64,000 nucleotides of DNA from Prevotella sp. (lineage in GTDB: Bacteria > Bacteroidota > Bacteroidia > Bacteroidales > Bacteroidaceae), in the NCBI GenBank assembly GCA_017458125.1, contig JAFTGB010000022.1, positions 1-64,000 of the forward strand, read 5' to 3'. Shown here one piece after another: positions 19,501 through 27,737 of this stretch. Below the pieces are notes generated by a model. The model saw nothing but the letters and a program-made list of their open reading frames with translations, had not been told where the DNA came from and ran no database searches. The position numbers and the translations under genes were made by a program. The first letter of the stretch is position 1. The number at the start of each line of letters is the position of its first letter.

Positions 19501-22304
19501 GAGCATACGAGTGGGAGCTGTGGGGCAACGACCCGTATGCCATCCAGATCAAGAACGCCGGCACCGGGAAATTTATCCATGAGGCCAACGCGACAACCAC
19601 CGAGCTCAACGAGACGGCCACGCCCTTCATGCTGATACCGAGGGATGGCTATCAGTACGGCGTGCTGGCCAAGACAGGCAACAAGGACGTCATGCTGTCA
19701 GGGCATGGCAACACGCTCGTTAACAACGGCAGCGACCCCAACCATTTCATCATCTTCGCTCTCTCTACCTATAAGGTCATATACCACCTGATGATTAAGA
19801 ACATCGGCGATAAAATCATCATTCCGTATAGAGCCACGGCAACAGATGCGGTTGCGAACACGCACATCAAGGACGGCACCACCCTGCGCGACCTGCAGTC
19901 CCGCGATGTCACCGGAAGTGTGGAAACCCACATTCATGGTGACAAATATCAGCTCGGTGCCACCCTCACGGCCATCGGTCAGAAGGAGAGCCACACGACG
20001 GGCCTATACGCCAGGGACAGCATCTACTGCTATGACGCCGGCCACGTCAGCTTGGGCGACGTGCTCAAAGTGCCGTCCGCGTTCTACCGTCCCAACGTCA
20101 ACTACGACTTCTACATAGAAGGAGTCTACACCCCGGCTGGTGCGCCTGTCACAGACATGAACAACAAGTATCAGGGACTGAAGACTGACAACATGGGCGA
20201 TGACGGCGGACTGTTGGACAACGTCGTGTTTGTCAACATCGTCTATAGCTTCATGGGCGGTCTGGACACCAATGCCGGTGACGGTTTCGTGACCAGTGTC
20301 AGCCAGAACAAGTGGTACACCTTTGAGGCTAACGACGCCACGCCGAGACTGGCAGAATATACCGGCAACATCGGCAGCCAGCTCATCACCCAGGCCGGAT
20401 ATGCCACCCACTACACCAACGACTACCTGTGGACGCCCGTCGGCGACCCCTACGGCTTCAAGATGTATAACCGCTATGGCACCAGAAACGGTCAGGAGGT
20501 GGTGATGACGACATCGGACATCAGCGCAGGAAGGGTCGTCACGATGAGTGCTGACAACGCCTACGCTGTCTACGAGCTGCTTGCCACCAGCACCACGACG
20601 CCGGGCTACTTCCATGTGCATCCGATGGTCAACATGACGGGTCTGCAGTATTACGTGAACAGCAACAGCGGCACGGGAGCCATGACGCTGAGCACCACGC
20701 CCTCGGAGTGGACCTTCGGACTGAGCGAAGAGGTGATGAACCCCTATTATCAGGCTGCCGGCTACGTGGGCGGACTGACCGCTGAGGGCAAGGCAAAGTA
20801 CGAGGAGGCAAAGGCAAAGGAGGATGCCTTCACCATGCTGATGGGAATGCAGGCCGTGGTATACAATGACGACTACATTGTGCCATATACCCCCGGCTAC
20901 TACCGCCTGCACTCGCAGCCCGGCTCCTTAGGACTCAGCACGCCGCGCTACGCCAGCGGATATACACACAAGACGGAGCTGACGGCAGGCGATGGCGGCA
21001 CGGCCATCCCGCTGCACTTCTACGAGCAGACCAGCTACAGCATAGCGAATCCGGTCTTCACCGACCTGGAAGCCGGCGGATACACGGAAACCGTTGCCAC
21101 CCAGGGCGACATGCCGCTACAGACCGTGGGCAGCGACCCTGCCAGCATCTTCTACTTCTACGAAGGAGCGGCAGACAACCCCACGTCAAGAATTCAGACG
21201 CAGGGACTCTACGTTAAGCAGAATGTGATGACGAAAACGGAAGACGAAGCCACGGCATACCAAGTTATCGACATCGGCGGCGCCATCGTGGCCCTGTATA
21301 ACAGCACCGACAACAAGTTCCTGTGCTACAATCAGGAGACGAAACAGTACGACCTGAAGTACGACGTCTACCCCTCTATGGAGAGTGCCCGCTGGTGCAT
21401 GCAGCCAGTACAGAAAGGCGCCAAAGCCGGCAATGGCGAGATGGGGCTGTCCATCACGACCAACAACGGCAAGGACGGCTACTACTATGCCACGTTCTAT
21501 GCACCCTTCGACGTACTGCTGACAGATGCTTCGAAAGATATTGCATACGTATGCCCTGAGTGGGATAACACCCTGTCGGACGTGAAGACGAGCGGCAGTA
21601 TCACCCCTGAAAATATCGGCAAATACAATACGGCTGAGTATGGGTGTCCGGAGAGCTATAGGGGTAGCAACCAGTTTATCCCTGCCAATACGCCTGTCAT
21701 CATTCGTACGAGCAGTGCCAATGCCTCAGTGACCGCAGCCATACCCACCCTGCCGCCAGCCACACCGCGAACTTCCATCAAGAGTGTTCTGACCGGTCAG
21801 TATCTGGAGCAGATGCTGCCGCATGGCGCAGACTATGTCTACGTCTTCGGACTGCCATACAGCGGTACGATAACTGAAGATGACAACTTTGCCACCAATG
21901 GTATCATTACGGCCATGGTGCCACAGCCCGCTACGGAGGTAGGGTTCTACAAGAACATGAACTACGACCGTGAGTCTAACGAGCGCGCTGACCTGTGGAC
22001 GCGCAATAACAAGTATGTCCTTGGCAACAAAATCTACTATCGTGACTCCGGCAGCTCGGGTGACTCCGGCAGCTCGGCCCGCGAACTGACGCGAGGCATC
22101 GGCTTCAGACCCGTGGTCTTCGACGTCAGCGAGGAGCGTGAGGCGTTGGAGGGTAGCGGCGAGACGGTGAACGGCGACGGCTGCATCTACGACATGCAGG
22201 GCCGCATGGTGGCCGACGGGCAGATGGTGGCCGACGGCACATGGCGCCAACGGCTGGCTCCCGGTGTCTACATCGTGAACGGACGGAAGTTTGTGAAGAA
22301 ATAA
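13551..22304 (+). CDS. Giant exported modular surface protein, eight repeated modules
   Basis: This 2917-residue protein has an N-terminal signal peptide (hydrophobic IFTLLMLLVIGTV, cleavage near NEASA) and eight tandem modules of about 230-410 residues. Each module begins with a YxYxI strand, has a SPL or SPF element with aromatic residues after it (starting at residues 77, 702, 942, 1300, 1634 and 1868, with degenerate versions near 449 and 2180), then an IYVTYDY-like strand. It ends with a DPY motif (residues 238, 563, 794, 1068, 1481, 1743, 1994, 2299) followed by a segment such as AIQIKNAGTGKFIHEA, which recalls beta-trefoil or ricin-type lectin repeats. From about 2630 a separate beta domain starts (YYATFYAPFDVLL, then FIPANTPVIIRTSS). 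The end (APGVYIVNGRKFVKK) looks like a type A C-terminal sorting signal of the type IX secretion system. I know no function; a carbohydrate-binding adhesin is inference. Confidence 0.85.
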   Translation: MHNTRLHIYGIFTLLMLLVIGTVNEASAKEIRYHILTRPFSIRNYNNSDNYLTDIRVEALLVKSDATTVGLPEQYKSPLATNFQYYTGWETPEYKFLFDRAKNTHVLQVKYYIYSQNGGLGYEVDEGADVGAVTDIYVTYDYNPVNEIYLDKSQDYNISVGGNKFLCYNRSRNNRIANANSAAITGEHLASTEFVVPTAGTGANQLGFNWSNDQYAGAKGVHMGFWLTPTPAAYALPDPYNITLMTAYDGDETYQKDPVESKYYVKPYKGATLFAKIVSNANNNGTESKMWFDCDNDLHYKGVPGSEGINDPNSDNYWEKQVDYWPGYFRNANQPLLNSVAILNHPSGTGYVFVASKLNQGVNNNAYKEYAPNSSGNYATLTADNNDPKMYFKTLASSPVINIYKIRSYTYKIKTHGASPQTFTADMRWSDAKLSENIVNQIPESLRRKYCSYKAYSDAALTKDKEITTFADAKDLTPVDGKIVIWLDYTVSESLPFETLPADGSYENAHWYTMRVNGKAEAKNIAYKASASSNLITSPTTGDNSNLHTGENSAEAMVAFVGDPYELRIINRAACEAAPAGNRYVGCATSATDGTTLTTNNSGTGDISTWEIMYESTDMDNFVLRQFGTYSNPKYIGWDTTGEKPVIYSATSTRIRVVDLDKVNYTYHIMRADHSIAIKATVSEYVGKSLKSWTDIPSIIRSPFLATATVTYYATSANAEAETPAITHAPFGNDRDIYVRYSFVTPPSGGDFNVSLNSEYIYTSSSYDDIYSKSSINATEAESTPFAWTLDYSDPYAMTIWNKEKSQYVQITSQADNTSLQWVSTPGDATRFIAKQSGANVGSIYEVMLATGDDVDAGDGTGITTTYYNIGRHTSSTTGNTVKLFSNATYATGYSVLQFMLTSTTANEITYHLIDKAGKDLLQVRTRQTSTDAPSFPPQYRSPLVSAYHYYDESQFTVSGDVHTLKASPTPLLAVGSYGHIYVTYDVNDEVNMKGTQLYLLKYEAGEEFHQENGGDGVDTEAKKAIYPYCNGDCNFFVYGQEQYDLQQQGAASTRTRWAWSVQSDNQDPYHVKIVSRQTETFNSRENNAYFSTYQPDGYDKVVTTLTWPGIYSGNGVAPVTEYMVLGNSGQYQLVTTDEISGSRYAVNSFEQYWKTFDTIRKKIYGDNISNSAADPEDPDVVPNDVLQTKNAPEGSKTLRAYLQQDLGWHSYERWAYAKRWDGCNAADPPATSKGWEKIEHWFQTVSMGEGYFDFVETKIDPVLILLDQHGWEVMRKPLPSSPDDPEKNAKYDAIRPYNSPMVKEYAFWATAKKRTGLHQYYQIKDRIGGDDFTSTDLTSLPPYESKNVKDKKGNLNDQYVTYIVKDEYAQSYNPETGDGAEFLIEQGSSKQFATTDGTTLTTTTIDDIQEHLLNETIPEGEIWYVKPNAHIDFEIGYGTVSHSWGSNPNAYETEDYRNLRTATYINDATLGQFSFSNGFDPYNIQIAPKSASTTFMQTNATGAQLDEGVMHGIYGANAAISLAAIPNPIPVDRTNNSVWFDNVHLAMTNATFMAVQDADGNMQLMPRFDQDHVMSEFGTLVLPNASEAAATTHTTLYRAERYDYRIIDNDGHEALRYKSGGDLLPQTPDHFKSPLAKDFTYFASATQTDGVYSNLTDTIKGSLDGATLTGNIVYVRYAYDEDADPLRILRGNWLTMQINEKDAKYNSGISLVATGKPAPVDGAEEKKTWQWKFLEDTNSQPDPYCVYLFNRNQTAGTKANENRFAILSHTNEGGYALAQAGLGNYTYNFLSGSSSTASIATVSTFKNSDGTFTGKTSQVLLYDDVQHDFKYKVYTNGGVFAIDANQDFYDVTYHNDWKPVLPEEARTPLLDIEQFRYYEKNLEGPIAPADTAGLALSYLYGLYDDVVYTHYTPYVDSESDYLVPNVRNATSETTVARSSSSNDAALGLDGIRPYNFIWYADDMMKSNGTAIAADPDKVLQAEGAYEWELWGNDPYAIQIKNAGTGKFIHEANATTTELNETATPFMLIPRDGYQYGVLAKTGNKDVMLSGHGNTLVNNGSDPNHFIIFALSTYKVIYHLMIKNIGDKIIIPYRATATDAVANTHIKDGTTLRDLQSRDVTGSVETHIHGDKYQLGATLTAIGQKESHTTGLYARDSIYCYDAGHVSLGDVLKVPSAFYRPNVNYDFYIEGVYTPAGAPVTDMNNKYQGLKTDNMGDDGGLLDNVVFVNIVYSFMGGLDTNAGDGFVTSVSQNKWYTFEANDATPRLAEYTGNIGSQLITQAGYATHYTNDYLWTPVGDPYGFKMYNRYGTRNGQEVVMTTSDISAGRVVTMSADNAYAVYELLATSTTTPGYFHVHPMVNMTGLQYYVNSNSGTGAMTLSTTPSEWTFGLSEEVMNPYYQAAGYVGGLTAEGKAKYEEAKAKEDAFTMLMGMQAVVYNDDYIVPYTPGYYRLHSQPGSLGLSTPRYASGYTHKTELTAGDGGTAIPLHFYEQTSYSIANPVFTDLEAGGYTETVATQGDMPLQTVGSDPASIFYFYEGAADNPTSRIQTQGLYVKQNVMTKTEDEATAYQVIDIGGAIVALYNSTDNKFLCYNQETKQYDLKYDVYPSMESARWCMQPVQKGAKAGNGEMGLSITTNNGKDGYYYATFYAPFDVLLTDASKDIAYVCPEWDNTLSDVKTSGSITPENIGKYNTAEYGCPESYRGSNQFIPANTPVIIRTSSANASVTAAIPTLPPATPRTSIKSVLTGQYLEQMLPHGADYVYVFGLPYSGTITEDDNFATNGIITAMVPQPATEVGFYKNMNYDRESNERADLWTRNNKYVLGNKIYYRDSGSSGDSGSSARELTRGIGFRPVVFDVSEEREALEGSGETVNGDGCIYDMQGRMVADGQMVADGTWRQRLAPGVYIVNGRKFVKK

Positions 22305-22328
22305 CTGTGAAAGACTGAGAAGAATACA

Positions 22329-23261
22329 ATGAGAAAAGTGATTGGAATCGGTGAGACCGTATTGGACATCATCTTCCGCGACGACCAGCCCGTCAGTGCC
22401 GTGCCGGGTGGCTCGACGTTCAACGCCCTCATCTCGCTGAGCCGCGCGGGTGTCAACACCAGCTTCATCAGCGAGACGGGCAACGACAGGGTGGGGCGCA
22501 TGATTCTGAAGTTTCTGAAGGACAACGGCTGTCAGGCTGACTGTGTCAGCGTCTACCCCGACTCCAAGTCGCCGCTGTCGTTAGCCTTCCTCAACGAGCG
22601 CAACGATGCCGAATACATCTTCTACAAAGACCATCCCAACGACCGTCTCGACTTCACCTATCCCGACGTGCAGCCCGACGATCTGGTGCTCTTCGGCTCC
22701 TACTACGCGCTGAACCCTGTCATCCGTCCGCAGGTGAAGGGCTTCTTGGAGTACGCCCACGAGCGCGGCGCCATCCTTTACTACGACGTCAACTTCCGTG
22801 CCTCGCACCAGCATGAGGTGATGAAGCTGACGCCCAACCTGTTGGAGAACTTCGAGTTGGCCGACATCGTGCGCGGTTCGTCGGAAGACTTCGAGATACT
22901 GTTCAAGAAGAGCGACGCCGACGCGGTGTACCGCTCGCAGATTATGTTCTATACCAAGAACTTCATCTACACGCACGGAGCGGAGCCTATTGAACTGCGG
23001 GCCGCCGGTGCACTCCGGAAGCAGTACCCCGTGGAGCAGGTCGACACGGTGAGCACCATCGGCGCTGGCGACAACTTCAACGCCGGCATCCTGTTCGGCA
23101 TGCTGCGCGACGGCATCATGCGCCGCGACATCGAGAGCGGACTGAGCGAGCAGCAGTGGGACAGCATCATCGCCGCCGGGCAGCGTTTCTCGACCGAGGT
23201 GTGCAAGAGCCTCTACAACTACGTTTCACCCGAGTTCGGAAGTACAGTTCATAGTTTATAG
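22329..23261 (+). CDS. PfkB-family carbohydrate kinase (fructokinase-like)
   Basis: The 310-residue protein has the ribokinase fold. The N-terminal motif is AVPGGSTFNALISLSRAG (about residues 25-42), with the sugar-binding GG, and the C-terminal motif is STIGAGDNFNAGILFG, whose Asp in GAGD is the catalytic base. It phosphorylates a sugar, with fructose or a keto-acid sugar as likely candidates, but the substrate cannot be read from the sequence. The start ATG at 22329 follows the giant gene by 24 bp. The last codons and stop (VHSL, TAG) lie inside a GTTCATAGTTTATAGTTCAT phrase repeat. The FucP-type transporter nearby suggests work on imported sugars. Confidence 0.88.
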   Translation: MRKVIGIGETVLDIIFRDDQPVSAVPGGSTFNALISLSRAGVNTSFISETGNDRVGRMILKFLKDNGCQADCVSVYPDSKSPLSLAFLNERNDAEYIFYKDHPNDRLDFTYPDVQPDDLVLFGSYYALNPVIRPQVKGFLEYAHERGAILYYDVNFRASHQHEVMKLTPNLLENFELADIVRGSSEDFEILFKKSDADAVYRSQIMFYTKNFIYTHGAEPIELRAAGALRKQYPVEQVDTVSTIGAGDNFNAGILFGMLRDGIMRRDIESGLSEQQWDSIIAAGQRFSTEVCKSLYNYVSPEFGSTVHSL

Positions 23262-23312
23262 TTCATAGTTAAGAGAGTATTCTCTTGCTTCATGCTTCTT
23301 GCTTCTAATCTC
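23245..23312 (+). repeat. Phrase repeats spanning the pfkB-like stop codon
   Basis: Two adjoining types are seen: AGTTCATAGTTTATAGTTCA (which provides the stop codon of the kinase gene) and then CTTGCTTCATGCTTCTTGCT. The latter has the same subunits as the insertion in rnhB near 32.6 kb. Confidence 0.75.
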
Positions 23313-23325
23313 TAAAAAAAATAAT

Positions 23326-24528
23326 ATGCAAAACATCACTGAAAACATCTATTACGTCGGCGTTAACGACCGCAACAAGTCACTCTTTGAAGGACTGTGG
23401 CCCCTGCCTAACGGCGTCAGTTACAACTCGTACCTCATCGACGACGAGAAAGTCTGTCTCATCGACACCGTGGAGGTTGACTTCTTCATCCAGTTCATCG
23501 AGCACATCCACGAAGTCATCGGCGACCGTCCCGTCGACTACCTTGTCGTCAACCACATGGAGCCTGACCACAGTGGCAGCCTGGCACTCATAAGGAAGTA
23601 TTATCCGGAGATTAAGATAATAGGCAACAAGAAGACGTTCCAGATGATGGAAGGCTTCTACGGCATCAGCGACGGCACCATAGAGGTGAAGAACGGCGAC
23701 ACCCTCTCGTTGGGCAAGCAGACGCTGAGCTTCGTGCTGACGCCTATGGTGCACTGGCCCGAGACCATGGTGACGCTCTGCGGCACTACGCTCTTCAGTG
23801 GCGACGCCTTTGGCTGCTTCGGTGCCCTGAACGGTGGCATAGTGGACGAGCAAATCAACTGCGACACCTTCTGGCTGGAGATGGTGCGCTACTATTCCAA
23901 CATCGTCGGTAAGTACGGCACGCCCGTGCAGAACGCGCTGAAGAAGCTGGCCGGTGTCAAACTCGACTACATCTGCGCTACCCACGGTCCCGTGTGGCAC
24001 CAGTACATCGACCGCGTGGTGGCAGAGTACGACCGCATGTCGCGCTACGAGACGAAGCCCGGACTGGTCATCTGCTACGGCACCATGTACGGCAATACGG
24101 AGCGTGCCGCCGAGGTCATAGCCCGCGCCGCCTCGGAGGCCGGTGTCAAGGACATCGTGATGTATAACGTGTCGAAGACCCACCACTCCTACATCATCCG
24201 CGACGTGTTCCGCTACCGTGGACTCGTCGTCGGCGCGCCCACCTACAACACCGCCCTCTACCACGAGATGGACGTGCTGCTGTCGGAGTTGGCAGGCAAG
24301 GACATCAAGAACCACCTGTTGGGATGGTTCGGCAGCTATGGCTGGGCGTCGAAGGCCGTCAGCGAGATACAGCGCTGGAACGACGAGCGCCTGCACTTCG
24401 AGGCCGTCGGTGAGCCTGTGGAAATCAAGCAGAGTCTGACCGCCGAGACCAAGGCACAGTGTGAAGCCTTGGGCCGTGCCTTAGCGAGTGCGCTGATAGG
24501 TGCGCCAGCCGTAGACGATAATCACTAA
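23326..24528 (+). CDS. Flavodiiron protein (FprA-family A-type flavoprotein)
   Basis: The 400-residue protein has an N-terminal metallo-beta-lactamase-like diiron domain and a C-terminal flavodoxin domain. The diiron ligands are visible in HMEPDH (His77, Glu79, Asp81, His82), followed by later His and Asp ligands in PMVHWPETM, FSGDAFG and THGPVWH. The flavodoxin domain begins near residue 250 with ICYGTMYGNTERAAE, the FMN phosphate loop. Such cytoplasmic proteins reduce O2 to water or NO to N2O, and this fits an anaerobe's need for oxidative or nitrosative protection. I chose the ATG at 23326; the in-frame TTG at 23299 lies in repeat DNA. Its last 48 bp overlap the convergent transporter gene. 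Confidence 0.92.
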   Translation: MQNITENIYYVGVNDRNKSLFEGLWPLPNGVSYNSYLIDDEKVCLIDTVEVDFFIQFIEHIHEVIGDRPVDYLVVNHMEPDHSGSLALIRKYYPEIKIIGNKKTFQMMEGFYGISDGTIEVKNGDTLSLGKQTLSFVLTPMVHWPETMVTLCGTTLFSGDAFGCFGALNGGIVDEQINCDTFWLEMVRYYSNIVGKYGTPVQNALKKLAGVKLDYICATHGPVWHQYIDRVVAEYDRMSRYETKPGLVICYGTMYGNTERAAEVIARAASEAGVKDIVMYNVSKTHHSYIIRDVFRYRGLVVGAPTYNTALYHEMDVLLSELAGKDIKNHLLGWFGSYGWASKAVSEIQRWNDERLHFEAVGEPVEIKQSLTAETKAQCEALGRALASALIGAPAVDDNH

Positions 24529-25791
24529 GAAGCACACTAACGGAAGCACAAACGACACATTGACTGCGGGCATGCCCATCAGCATGCCGCAGTCAATGAT
24601 GCTGGCTTGCAGCGGTGGCAGCACGCTACCGCCCAGTATGGCCATGATAAGCCCTGCAGCTCCGAACTTGGCGTCGTCGCCCAGTCCCTGCAGGGCTATG
24701 CCATATATGGTGGGGAACATGAGCGACATGCACGCCGAGATGGCCACTAAGCAGTAGAGTCCCATGCGTCCGTCGATGAAGATGACACCTAATGTCAGCA
24801 CCGCTCCCACCACGGCCAGTATGCCTAACAGGGCCCCGGCATTGACATATTTCAGGAAGTAGGTGCAGATGAAGCGCGAGCTGACGAAGATGACCATAGC
24901 CACGATGTTGTACGTCTGCGACAGCACTTCAGCCTCCTGTTCGCTCATACCTTCGGCCATGAACACGCGCGTACCATATTGTATGATGAACGTCCAGCAC
25001 ATAATCTGCACGCCCACGTAGAAGAACTGGGCGATGACACCCTCGCGGTAGTGGTGGATGCGGCAGATGCGCTTCAGCGTCGACAGCGGGTGCACGTCGT
25101 GGTTCTTGTCGGCATTGTGCGGCATCTTGGTGAACCAGATGACGCAGAACATGACGGCGATGATGGCGCCGATGGCCAAGTAGGGGGTGATGAGCACGCT
25201 CAGGTCGCTGTCGCGCATGGCGGCAAAGTCGGCATCGCTCAGCATGGCGCGCTCAGCAGTCGATGCGGGGTGCAGCTTAGCCTGGATGAAGTTCATGGCC
25301 ACATACATGCCGCAGAGCGAACCCATGGGGTTGAAGCACTGCGCCAGGTTGAGGCGACGTGTCGCCGTTTCCTCCGTACCCATCGACAGGATGTAGGGGT
25401 TGCACGACGTCTCTAAGAACGACAGTCCGCAGGTCAGTATGAAGTAGGCTACGAGGAACGGGTAGTACATGCCCGTCCACGACGCCGGCAGAAACAGCAG
25501 TGCGCCCGTGGCATAGAGGCCTAAGCCCATCAGCACGCCGGCCTTGTAGGAGTATTTGCGGATGAACATGGCGGCAGGGAAGGCCATGGCAAAGTAGCCG
25601 CCGTAGAAAGCGACCTGCACCAGTGCGCCGTCGGTGACGCTCATGCGGAAAATCTTGCTGAATGCCTTCACCATCGGATTGGTGATGTCGTTGGCAAAGC
25701 CCCAGAGGGCGAAACACGAGGTGACGAGGACGAACGGCACCAGATAGCTCACGCCGTCCTTCGAGATGATGGATTGGTTCTTGTTGTCCAT
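24481..25791 (-). CDS. FucP-like sugar:H+ symporter (major facilitator superfamily)
   Basis: The 436-residue protein is an inner-membrane transporter with about twelve hydrophobic segments. It starts with LVPFVLVTSCFALWGFANDI, the conserved first helix of the L-fucose permease family, and has GLSFLETSCNPYILSMG in helix 4-5, also a family hallmark. Members import L-fucose or glucose/galactose and similar sugars with protons; the exact sugar is not clear here. I chose the ATG at 25791 (MDNKNQSIISKDGVSY), because a longer reading runs through the promoter. Its 3' end overlaps the flavodiiron gene tail-to-tail by 48 bp, so the final residues (YGWRTYQRTR) share DNA with the other protein's C-terminus. 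Confidence 0.9.
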   Translation of the reverse strand: MDNKNQSIISKDGVSYLVPFVLVTSCFALWGFANDITNPMVKAFSKIFRMSVTDGALVQVAFYGGYFAMAFPAAMFIRKYSYKAGVLMGLGLYATGALLFLPASWTGMYYPFLVAYFILTCGLSFLETSCNPYILSMGTEETATRRLNLAQCFNPMGSLCGMYVAMNFIQAKLHPASTAERAMLSDADFAAMRDSDLSVLITPYLAIGAIIAVMFCVIWFTKMPHNADKNHDVHPLSTLKRICRIHHYREGVIAQFFYVGVQIMCWTFIIQYGTRVFMAEGMSEQEAEVLSQTYNIVAMVIFVSSRFICTYFLKYVNAGALLGILAVVGAVLTLGVIFIDGRMGLYCLVAISACMSLMFPTIYGIALQGLGDDAKFGAAGLIMAILGGSVLPPLQASIIDCGMLMGMPAVNVSFVLPLVCFLVIIVYGWRTYQRTR

Positions 25792-25824
25792 GGTGTTGGT
25801 CTTGTTTTGTTTTAGTAGCGGTTG

Positions 25825-25832
25825 CAAAGATA
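25825..25832 (-). promoter_or_regulatory. -7 element of the FucP-like gene
   Basis: The minus strand reads TATCTTTG, a match to TAnnTTTG, 34 bp before the chosen ATG. No clear -33 TTTG is seen at the right distance. Confidence 0.55.
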
Positions 25833-25966
25833 CACTTTTTTTGTTAAATCTTGCATGCTTTGTGTGAAAAGTTGTCATCAAAGCCTACTATGTCCCCTTG
25901 GCTGTGAGGACACTAAGCACACTCGCGCGTCATTTAGAAAATATCAATCACTCAAAAACATACTTT

Positions 25967-27736
25967 ATGAAAAGACTTATCTTTGCCGCTGCCATGCTGG
26001 CCGGAACGCTTACGGCCAGTGCACAGTATCCGCAGTTGACGGACGAGGCAGCAAAACTCATTGACCAGCAGAAGAAGCAGTGGAAGGCACATAGCGACTC
26101 GGCGTGGGCGGAAGCATTCCCCATTGTCATCGAGGAGGCCAAGGCCGGTCGTCCCTACGTGCCCTGGGCCTCGCGCCCCTACGACCTGCGCCAGGCCAAG
26201 ATACCCGCATTCCCCGGTGCTGAGGGCGGCGGCATGTTCACCTTCGGCGGACGCGGAGGCAAGGTGCTCACCGTCACCAACCTCAACGACTCCGGTCCCG
26301 GCTCGTTCCGCTGGGCCTGCGAGCAGGGCGGTGCCCGCATCGTGGTGTTCAACGTCAGCGGCATCATCCGTCTGAAGTCGCCCATCTATGTGCGCGCTCC
26401 TTATATCACCATTGCCGGACAGACTGCTCCCGGCGACGGCGTCTGCGTTGCGGGCGAGTCGTTCCAGGTGGACACCCACGACGTCATCGTGCGCCACATG
26501 CGCTTCCGTCGTGGCGAGACGCAAGTCACCAACCGCGAGGACTCTTTCGGCGGCAACCCCGTTGGCAACATCATGATTGACCACTGCTCGTGCGAATGGG
26601 GACTGGACGAGAACATCAGCTTCTACCGACACATGTTCGACATGCACGACGGCAAGCCCAACCGCAAGGAGCCGACCGTCAACGTGACCATCCAGAACAC
26701 CATCTCGGCCAAGGCACTCGACACATGGAACCACGCCTTCGGCTCGACTATCGGTGGCGAAAACACCACTTTCATGCGCAACCTGTGGGCCGACAACACG
26801 GGACGTAACCCGTCGATAGGCTGGGGCGGCGTGTTCAACTATGTCAACAACGTCGTCTACAACTGGGTGCACCGCACCGCTGACGGCGGCGAGTTCTCCA
26901 CCATGTCGAACTTCATCAACAACTACTACAAGCCCGGACCGCTCACTCCGAAGGATGAGGCCGTGGGTCATCGCATCATCAAGGCCGAGAGCCGCTCCGA
27001 GGGCCTGTTCCCCTTCAAGCAGTTCGGACGCGTCTATGCTGTGGGCAACGTCATGGAGGGCTACCCCGAGATTACCAAAGACAACTGGAATGGCGGCATA
27101 CAGACGGCCGACAAGGACGGTGCCATAGATGCCACCGAGCTGGCGCTCATGCGCTCCAACGAGCCGTTCCAGATGCCGTACCTGAAGGTGATGGGCGCCG
27201 AGCAGGCCTTCGACTGGGTGCTCCAGCATGCCGGAGCTACCGTTCCCTGCCGCGACATCGTCGATGAGCGCATCTGCGAAGAGGTGCGCACGGGCAAGGC
27301 CTACTACGTCAAGGACTACGAGAAGGAGCTGGCCAAGATAGAGAAGAAGACCAAGGTGGCGCAGAACCCTTACGGCGACATGTGGGGACTGCACGACAAG
27401 TCGAAGAACGAACAAGGCTTCTTCAAGTACCGCCGTCTGCCGCAGGACAGCTACAAGCAGGGCATCATCACCGACCCGCGCCAGATGGGCGGCTACCCGG
27501 AATACCGCGCGTGGGAGCCTTACGTGGACAGCGACGATGACGGCATGCCTGACGAGTGGGAGAAGCAGTACGGCCTGAACCCCCTCGATGCCAGCGACGC
27601 CAACGGCGACTGCAACGGCGACGGCTACACCAATATCGAGAAGTACATCAACGGTATCAACCCCAACACCAAGACCGACTGGCGCAACCTGAACAACAAC
27701 TACGACACGCTGGCCGCCAAGGGCAAAGTATTATAG
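25967..27736 (+). CDS. PL1-type pectate/pectin lyase with C-terminal Ca-binding repeat
   Basis: The 589-residue protein carries a signal peptide (MKRLIFAAAMLAGTLTASAQ) and a right-handed beta-helix of polysaccharide lyase family 1. The helix has FPGAEGGGMFTFGGRGGKV, then VTNLNDSGPGSFRWACEQGG, ITIAGQTAPGDGV and the WGLDENISFYR segment with the conserved NIMIDHCSCEWG. These enzymes cleave homogalacturonan by beta-elimination with Ca2+ help. The C-terminus has DSDDDGMPDEWEKQYGLNP and DANGDCNGDGYTNIEKYI, a thrombospondin type 3 or dockerin-like calcium-binding repeat typical of these lyases. I chose the ATG at 25967 because it gives a clean signal peptide. DUF3826 and beta-helix genes follow without gaps, forming a pectin-type operon. 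Confidence 0.9.
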   Translation: MKRLIFAAAMLAGTLTASAQYPQLTDEAAKLIDQQKKQWKAHSDSAWAEAFPIVIEEAKAGRPYVPWASRPYDLRQAKIPAFPGAEGGGMFTFGGRGGKVLTVTNLNDSGPGSFRWACEQGGARIVVFNVSGIIRLKSPIYVRAPYITIAGQTAPGDGVCVAGESFQVDTHDVIVRHMRFRRGETQVTNREDSFGGNPVGNIMIDHCSCEWGLDENISFYRHMFDMHDGKPNRKEPTVNVTIQNTISAKALDTWNHAFGSTIGGENTTFMRNLWADNTGRNPSIGWGGVFNYVNNVVYNWVHRTADGGEFSTMSNFINNYYKPGPLTPKDEAVGHRIIKAESRSEGLFPFKQFGRVYAVGNVMEGYPEITKDNWNGGIQTADKDGAIDATELALMRSNEPFQMPYLKVMGAEQAFDWVLQHAGATVPCRDIVDERICEEVRTGKAYYVKDYEKELAKIEKKTKVAQNPYGDMWGLHDKSKNEQGFFKYRRLPQDSYKQGIITDPRQMGGYPEYRAWEPYVDSDDDGMPDEWEKQYGLNPLDASDANGDCNGDGYTNIEKYINGINPNTKTDWRNLNNNYDTLAAKGKVL

Positions 27737-27737
27737 T

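Noticed and set aside
22140-22304. Proof of type IX secretion for the giant protein
   Set aside because: The C-terminus resembles a type A sorting signal, but similar endings are seen in Bacteroidales proteins of species lacking the system, and no por/gld genes are in the window.
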